Notes under the pieces: generated by a model
Told to the model about the DNA's origin: nothing
Database searches by the model: none
The model's input: only the letters and a program-made list of their open reading frames with translations
Assembly (NCBI GenBank): GCA_964385045.1
Contig: CAYLNM010000139.1
Span: 1 to 11,208 of the forward strand
Length of the DNA stretch: 11,208 nucleotides
DNA from: CAYLNM01 sp964385045
GTDB taxonomy: Bacteria; Planctomycetota; Phycisphaerae; Phycisphaerales; SM1A02
Direction: 5' to 3'
Program-made: the position numbers and the translations under genes
In this document: one piece after another, positions 7,749 to 11,208 of the stretch
Layout: every line of letters starts with the position of its first letter
Position numbering within the stretch: the stretch's first letter is position 1

Positions 7749-8780
7749 TCACGGCCGCACGAGCCCCAGCTCCGCGCGGTCCAGGAACTTGTATCCCCCC
7801 GGCCCCCCGTGCTCGGCCGCGATGCGCTCGAGCGTGCGCCGCGGATCCGGATCGAGGAACTGGATGCAGTTGATCGTCACCGGCCGCCGACCGTCGGCGT
7901 CCGCCGGGTTCATGACGTCCAGGCGGGCGAGCAGCTCGTCGGCGTCGATCTCGAACTCGCCCGACCCGGTGATGTTCTCGCTCAGCAGGAAGACGACATC
8001 GGGCTCGAGCTCGATCGCCGCCCGCATCGCGGCCAGCGGATTGGACCGTCCCTCGGGCACGACGTGCTCGTCGATCCACGCGAGGTGCGCGTCGATCTCG
8101 TCGGGGCGGGCGGGCGCGAGTCGGCGGGCCCCCCGCACGCGCACCGCTCGCTCCCCCTGGAAGAAGACGATCGCGAACGACTGCACGGGGTCCAGCCGCT
8201 CCAGCGATCGCCGCAGCTCGTCGAGCACGATCGGGAGGGTGCGGATCATCGAGCCCGAGGCGTCGATCACGTAGACGATCCGCGTCGCGTTCGACGTGCT
8301 CAGTCCGACGAAGTCGGCTCCGAGCCGGGTGGCCACCGGCGTGGGCGCGGTGACGGTCGCGGGCGGGGCGACCGTCGGAGCGGCTCCCGGGGCGAGCAGG
8401 TCGAGGGCCGGCAGGTCGTCGGCGGGGGCCGGCGGCGCGGGCTCGGGCGGCGGCTCCAGCACCGGCAGCTCCATCGGCTCGTCCGCCAGCGCCGGCGCTT
8501 CGGCGAGCTCGGCCAGCGGCGCGTAGGTCATCGACTCGAAGTCGGCCACGATCACCGGCGCCGGCGGCTCGTCGCGGACCGCGATGACGGTCCAGGTGGC
8601 GAGGAAGCCGAGCACGACCAGTCCCGCGTGCACCAGGAGGCTGGTGAGCCACGGTCCCCAGCGCGCGGCGGGACCGCGAGGACGGGCGCGGGCGGCGCCC
8701 GGTGCCTCGCCGGTGCCGGTCGCGTGAGCGGGTGCGGGCGGCTCGGCCCCGCGCGCATGCTGGCGTGACTCGCGGCTCAT
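7749..8780 (-). CDS. Membrane-anchored VWA domain protein with TonB-like N-terminus
   Basis: A 343-residue protein with TonB-like topology: cytoplasmic N-terminus (1-43), one membrane helix at about 44-65 (LTSLLVHAGLVVLGFLATW), a Pro/Ala/Glu-rich spacer (71-150) and a periplasmic VWA domain (about 165-340). The metal-binding MIDAS motif is seen as DASGS (Asp173, Ser175, Ser177). Ser246 in GRSNP takes the usual Thr place, and the usual Asp of an LLSDG-type motif is Glu268 (LLSEN). Such VWA domains bind protein partners through a divalent cation. The SLLVHAG start of the membrane helix resembles TonB, but no TonB C-terminal domain is present. It is the first gene of the cluster, with GGAG 4 nt before the ATG. 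I infer that it may take the place of TonB or TolA as the partner moved by ExbB/ExbD. Confidence 0.9.
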   Translation of the reverse strand: MSRESRQHARGAEPPAPAHATGTGEAPGAARARPRGPAARWGPWLTSLLVHAGLVVLGFLATWTVIAVRDEPPAPVIVADFESMTYAPLAELAEAPALADEPMELPVLEPPPEPAPPAPADDLPALDLLAPGAAPTVAPPATVTAPTPVATRLGADFVGLSTSNATRIVYVIDASGSMIRTLPIVLDELRRSLERLDPVQSFAIVFFQGERAVRVRGARRLAPARPDEIDAHLAWIDEHVVPEGRSNPLAAMRAAIELEPDVVFLLSENITGSGEFEIDADELLARLDVMNPADADGRRPVTINCIQFLDPDPRRTLERIAAEHGGPGGYKFLDRAELGLVRP

Positions 8781-8879
8781 CGTGCTCCGTTCATGACTCG
8801 ATCCGCCGACGCCTCCACGTGACGCCGCCGGCCGGGCCGAGCATACGACGCATTCTCGTCCCCTCCGTCATCCGAGGCC

Positions 8880-8930
8880 AAAACGCGACGCACGCCCGAT
8901 CGACCGCGTGGGGCGACCGGGCGTGCGTCG
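8880..8930 (-). terminator. Rho-independent terminator after the DoxX gene
   Basis: A perfect 13-bp inverted repeat (arms 8886-8898 and 8918-8930, CGACGCACGCCCG and its complement) with a 19-nt loop is followed on the minus strand by CG and TTTT (8883-8880). It starts 48 nt after the DoxX stop and lies 99 nt before the VWA start, so it separates DoxX from the six-gene operon. The loop is larger and the T-run shorter than the ideal. Confidence 0.7.
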
Positions 8931-8977
8931 GGTGCAGGCCGGGTGCGAGCCGCGGGGCCCGCGTGCATCGCGCCGGA

Positions 8978-10363
8978 TCAGAGCGGGCGGCCCTCGCCGC
9001 CGAACGACGTGCCGGGCTGGTACTTCGGTCGATCGTCGTCGGTCGTCTCCGCGTCGGACGCCGCGTCCCCGGAGTCGGAGGTCTCCGCGCCGGACTCGAG
9101 GCGCTCGGATCCCGGATCCGCACCGGGCGGCGGCGCCGGCGCGGGCGCCGGCGGAGCGGGGTTGCCGGGAGCCGGCGGGGCGGCCGGCTGGCCGCCGTGC
9201 AGCGGAATCTCCGGGCCCGTCGTCGGCGGCACCGGGGCCGGTGGCGTGCCCCAGGCCTGACCCGCGGCGGCCGGGGGCGGCGCGGATCCCGGCGGCACCT
9301 GCACGCCCGGCGGCGGCGCGACGCCCGGCGGAGGGGCGTACGGCGTCGGCGGCGGGGCGGCGGGCGGTGCCTCGGGCGGATAGGCCGTCCCGGCGGCCGC
9401 GCCCATCGGCGCCGCGGCGGAGCCCGGCGTCATCACGGCGCCGCCCGGCGGAACCGCGGCGTGCATGCCGTGGTCGTCGCCCGGCATGGACTTCGCCGCG
9501 TCCTTGTGGGGATCGGACGCGAAGAGGATCGCGTCGACGCTGACCGGACCCGCCCCCGTCAGCAGCACGCCGATCGCGAGGGCGAAGAGGGCCAGCTGGG
9601 CGATCGCGCGGTTGTAGTCGGGAATCGAGCCCGCGAGGCCGAGCGAGTGCGTGATGACGCTGCCGTCGGGGCTCGCGGCCGCGATCGCGGTGAAGGCCGG
9701 GACCGTCGTGAGCCAGAACGCCGTGCCCATCGCGATCGCGAGGCCGAGGCCCCACACGCGGGTCAGCATGCCGAAGAGCACCATGATCCCGCCGAGGAAC
9801 TCGGTGAGGGCGGCGATCCAGGCCAGCCAGACGGCATAGTCGCCCGCGAAGGCGGGCAGCCGTCCGGCGTCCGTCGCGCCGACGAGCATGAGCGTGATGC
9901 CGTGCAGCGACCGGACGCGGGCGGACTCGGGCAGCGCCGCCGTGTCGCCGGCGGCACCGTTCGCCGCGCCGGCGGCGGCCCCGGCGTCCGAGTCCGCGTC
10001 GCCCGACGCCTCCCCGTCACCCGCCGGCTGCACGAAGCTCGCCAGCATCACGCGAGGCCCGTCGTCGGGCCCGAGCCGGAAGGCGGATCCGGCGTCCGAC
10101 GCGTCCCCCGCCCCCCCGGACTCGTCGGCCGCGTCGTCGGCCGCCTCCGCGTCGTCGTCGGCCGCCTCCGCGTCCGTGCCCGCGTCCGGAGCCGGCGGCG
10201 TGAGGTCCACGCCCGCCTCGGCCAGCATCTGAAGCTGTCCCGGATCGCTGAACTCGCGCTCCGTGAAGATCTTGTTGTAGCCCACGGTCGCGAACGCGAG
10301 GGCCAGCACGATGCGGGCCACGAGGGGCACGATCGCGGTGCCGGCGAACCGGTTGAAACGCAT
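8978..10363 (-). CDS. DoxX-family membrane protein with acidic insertion and proline-rich tail
   Basis: A 461-residue protein built on a DoxX core of four membrane helices, at about 10-29 (LVARIVLALAFATVGYNKIF, typical DoxX first helix), 174-200 (TEFLGGIMVLFGMLTRVWGL region), 203-224 and 253-272. Plain DoxX proteins are about 130-160 residues; this one is three times longer. Between helices 1 and 2 lies a 110-residue insertion (about 36-150) full of Asp, Glu, Ala and Gly, predicted to face the periplasm. After helix 4 comes a tail rich in Pro, Gly and Ala with PPPG repeats (about 300-420) and an acidic end (430-445), predicted cytoplasmic. DoxX relatives are linked to redox and thiosulfate metabolism, but the role here is unknown. 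ATG 10363 is chosen because GGAGGAGG lies 6 nt upstream and it directly precedes helix 1. The gene is monocistronic, with its own terminator. Confidence 0.88.
   Translation of the reverse strand: MRFNRFAGTAIVPLVARIVLALAFATVGYNKIFTEREFSDPGQLQMLAEAGVDLTPPAPDAGTDAEAADDDAEAADDAADESGGAGDASDAGSAFRLGPDDGPRVMLASFVQPAGDGEASGDADSDAGAAAGAANGAAGDTAALPESARVRSLHGITLMLVGATDAGRLPAFAGDYAVWLAWIAALTEFLGGIMVLFGMLTRVWGLGLAIAMGTAFWLTTVPAFTAIAAASPDGSVITHSLGLAGSIPDYNRAIAQLALFALAIGVLLTGAGPVSVDAILFASDPHKDAAKSMPGDDHGMHAAVPPGGAVMTPGSAAAPMGAAAGTAYPPEAPPAAPPPTPYAPPPGVAPPPGVQVPPGSAPPPAAAGQAWGTPPAPVPPTTGPEIPLHGGQPAAPPAPGNPAPPAPAPAPPPGADPGSERLESGAETSDSGDAASDAETTDDDRPKYQPGTSFGGEGRPL
10133..10174. repeat. Perfect 21-bp tandem repeat in the DoxX gene
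   Basis: Two identical, adjacent copies (10133-10153 and 10154-10174) with a partial copy just before them near 10122. In the protein they encode a repeated seven-residue Asp/Glu/Ala unit (DAEAADD) in the acidic insertion. The unit length keeps the reading frame, so copy number could change without a frameshift. Confidence 0.85.
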
Positions 10364-10369
10364 GCAGAA

Positions 10370-10377
10370 CCTCCTCC
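10370..10377 (-). promoter_or_regulatory. Strong ribosome binding site of the DoxX gene
   Basis: GGAGGAGG, 6 nt before the ATG at 10363. It is the best Shine-Dalgarno match in the window and rejects the much longer upstream open frame that continues to 11203. Confidence 0.8.
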
Positions 10378-10622
10378 GACGAGGATCCGTGGCGGGTGGC
10401 GCCGGGCCCGCGACTCGGACGACGACGTGACTGCCCGCCCCACGGGTCCGGGACGGCAGCCACCACGCGCCGTTCACCCCATCGGTACGATCATCGTACC
10501 GGTGCACCGGAACCCCGCCGCGGCCGGGCGCCCCCTCGGGTCGCACGCGGACCACGGCCGTCGCGAACGGGCATGTTCTGCGCCACGGTCGGGCGGCGGG
10601 AGACCCGGCGAGCACCGCCGTC
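10378..10622. other. Divergent intergenic region between DoxX and tRNA-Leu
   Basis: This region must hold the promoters of the leftward DoxX gene and the rightward tRNA gene, but I cannot place convincing -35 and -10 boxes in it. It includes the perfect palindrome described separately. Open frames running through it are artefacts. Confidence 0.5.
10483..10501. promoter_or_regulatory. Perfect 19-bp palindrome, candidate operator
   Basis: CGGTACGAT and its exact complement ATCGTACCG flank a single central C at 10492; a further CA/TG pair extends it beyond one mismatch on each side. No T-run follows, so it is not a terminator. It lies 120 nt before the DoxX start and 122 nt before tRNA-Leu. The odd centre and 9-bp arms fit a dimeric regulator's binding site. 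Each arm also contains TACGAT, a poor -10 match. Function is inferred. Confidence 0.45.
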
Positions 10623-10706
10623 GCGGGCGTGGCGGAACTGGCAGACGCGCTGGATTTAGGTTCCAGTGGGGGAGACCCCGTGGAGGTTCGAGTCCTCTCG
10701 CCCGCA
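10623..10706 (+). tRNA. trnL: tRNA-Leu (anticodon UAG)
   Basis: An 84-nt class II tRNA. The acceptor stem pairs GCGGGCG (10623-10629) with CGCCCGC (10699-10705), with A at 10706 as discriminator, as expected for leucine. The anticodon stem CTGGA/TCCAG encloses loop TTTAGGT with anticodon TAG at 10657-10659 (reads CUN, mainly CUA, codons). The long variable arm TGGGG-GAGA-CCCC and the T-loop TTCGAGT closed by GGAGG/CCTCT are all present. The 3' CCA is not encoded: TGAG follows. Confidence 0.97.
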
Positions 10707-10787
10707 TGAGCCCGAGCTCGCGGCCTCGGCTCCGCCGCGGCCGCCCGCGGAGCCACCCGCGTTCTCCCGGGGCAACGCACATGCCAC

Positions 10788-10829
10788 CGCTCGGCGCATC
10801 TGCTTCCAAGGCAGAGACTTGCGCGAGCG
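10788..10829 (+). other. Bulged 15-bp hairpin
   Basis: Three 5-bp helices stack: CGCTC with GAGCG, GCGCA with TGCGC, and TCTGC with GCAGA, closing the 7-nt loop TTCCAAG. A single G (10793) and GACT (10816-10819) are bulged. The top looks like an anticodon stem-loop, but no D-arm or T-arm is present, so it is not a tRNA. It may be part of a structured RNA; class not recognised, and the strand is an assumption. Confidence 0.4.
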
Positions 10830-11004
10830 ATGCCGCAGTTGATCCCCCGCCCGCCCCCGACGGGCGCGCCACCCGCCGGACGCCCCTTTCGCTCCCGGGC
10901 CGGGAACCGACGCGCGGATCCCGCCGAATCCCCCGGCGGTCGTCCGCTCGCGCCGCTCGCCGACGCGGACCGGGCGGACCCGGATCGAGTCACCTCGAAC
11001 CGTG

Positions 11005-11061
11005 CCCCGTCGCAGCGACAGGGTTGGCTGGGCGTGCCGAACCCTGGCGACGGGGATTTTT
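11005..11061 (+). terminator. Strong hairpin followed by T5, rightward terminator
   Basis: A perfect 9-bp outer stem (CCCCGTCGC at 11005-11013 with GCGACGGGG at 11047-11055), a 5-nt bulge (11014-11018), a perfect 7-bp inner stem (CAGGGTT with AACCCTG) and a 3-bp GGC/GCC tip. A and TTTTT (11057-11061) follow. On the plus strand this fits a Rho-independent terminator. It could end the tRNA-Leu transcript, 300 nt downstream, or an unannotated RNA in between. Confidence 0.65.
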
Positions 11062-11208
11062 CGTGCGCGAGCCCCGCGACGCGCGGCGGACGATGGTCGA
11101 TCGAAGGGTGGAAGCCGGCCACGCCGCCCGCCGCCCCGCCATCGAGTCCCGCCGGACCTACCCTTCCCGCTCCGCGTCCGACCGCCCACCCCCGGCCCGC
11201 CATGCCCT

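Larger units (their letters stand above)
10707..11208. other. Non-coding region with RNA-like inverted repeats
   Basis: No protein gene is supported over these 500 bases. Open frames exist, but they lack ribosome binding sites, have third-position base use unlike the real genes, and give low-complexity Arg/Pro/Ser translations. Two strong inverted repeats occur: a bulged 15-bp hairpin at 10788-10829 and a longer hairpin with a T-run at 11005-11061. An untranslated RNA or the end of the tRNA transcript could lie here. From 11062 to the edge I see nothing recognisable. Confidence 0.5.

Noticed and set aside
8840..8845. TATGCT (minus strand) as a -10 box for the VWA operon
   Set aside because: The best -35 partner lies about 19-20 nt away and matches poorly; too weak to annotate, although the operon promoter is probably in 8781-8880.
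10396..10659. Short plus-strand open frame ending ...WRNWQTRWI
   Set aside because: The end is the translation of the tRNA-Leu gene itself, a familiar artefact.
10799..10815. Stem TCTGC/GCAGA with 7-nt loop as a possible tRNA anticodon arm (CCA, or TGG on the other strand)
   Set aside because: No T-loop, D-arm or pairing acceptor stem is found at the needed distances on either strand.
10750..10830. Fragment GTTCTCCC...CAACGC resembling the 5' part of bacterial SRP (4.5S) RNA
   Set aside because: The conserved GGAA tetraloop region with its symmetric internal loop is missing downstream on this strand, and the likeness is short.
10364..11203. N-terminal extension of the DoxX frame across the tRNA
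   Set aside because: It runs antisense through tRNA-Leu and the palindrome, and the strong ribosome binding site at 10370-10377 marks the start at 10363.

Overview
This is a very GC-rich window from a bacterial chromosome, most likely a member of the Planctomycetota, plausibly Phycisphaerae. Three things suggest this: a UvrB/UvrC-motif protein with the N-terminal block I associate with planctomycetes, a membrane-anchored von Willebrand A (VWA) protein next to ExbB and two ExbD genes, and huge open frames on the opposite strand that come from extreme GC-rich codon use. The assignment rests on family recognition, not on a search.

Layout from left to right. Positions 179-946 (+) encode a small cytoplasmic protein ending in a UvrB/UvrC motif. 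Positions 1090-8780 (-) hold a tightly packed six-gene cluster that reads right to left: VWA protein with a TonB-like anchor; a short exported protein with a small beta domain and helical repeats; MotA/TolQ/ExbB channel; ExbD1; ExbD2; and a 1032-residue exported alpha-helical repeat protein. The last three junctions are a 5-nt gap and two 4-nt ATGA overlaps, so this is almost certainly one operon. A perfect 13-bp hairpin with a T4 tail (8880-8930) closes the next gene upstream, an enlarged DoxX-family membrane protein (8978-10363, -). An intergenic region with a 19-bp perfect palindrome separates DoxX from a divergent tRNA-Leu(UAG) gene (10623-10706, +). The last 500 bases have no convincing protein gene but contain two strong inverted repeats, the second followed by T5.

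How the genes may work together. ExbB and ExbD families form a proton-driven motor in the inner membrane that normally powers TonB or TolA. Here no TonB or TolA C-terminal domain is visible. Instead the operon starts with a protein that has a short cytoplasmic N-terminus, one membrane helix, a proline-rich spacer and a periplasmic VWA domain. Two exported helical-repeat proteins sit in the same operon. My inference is an envelope complex in which the VWA protein is the motor's output and the repeat proteins are periplasmic scaffolds. The families are seen in the sequence; the joint function is not proven.
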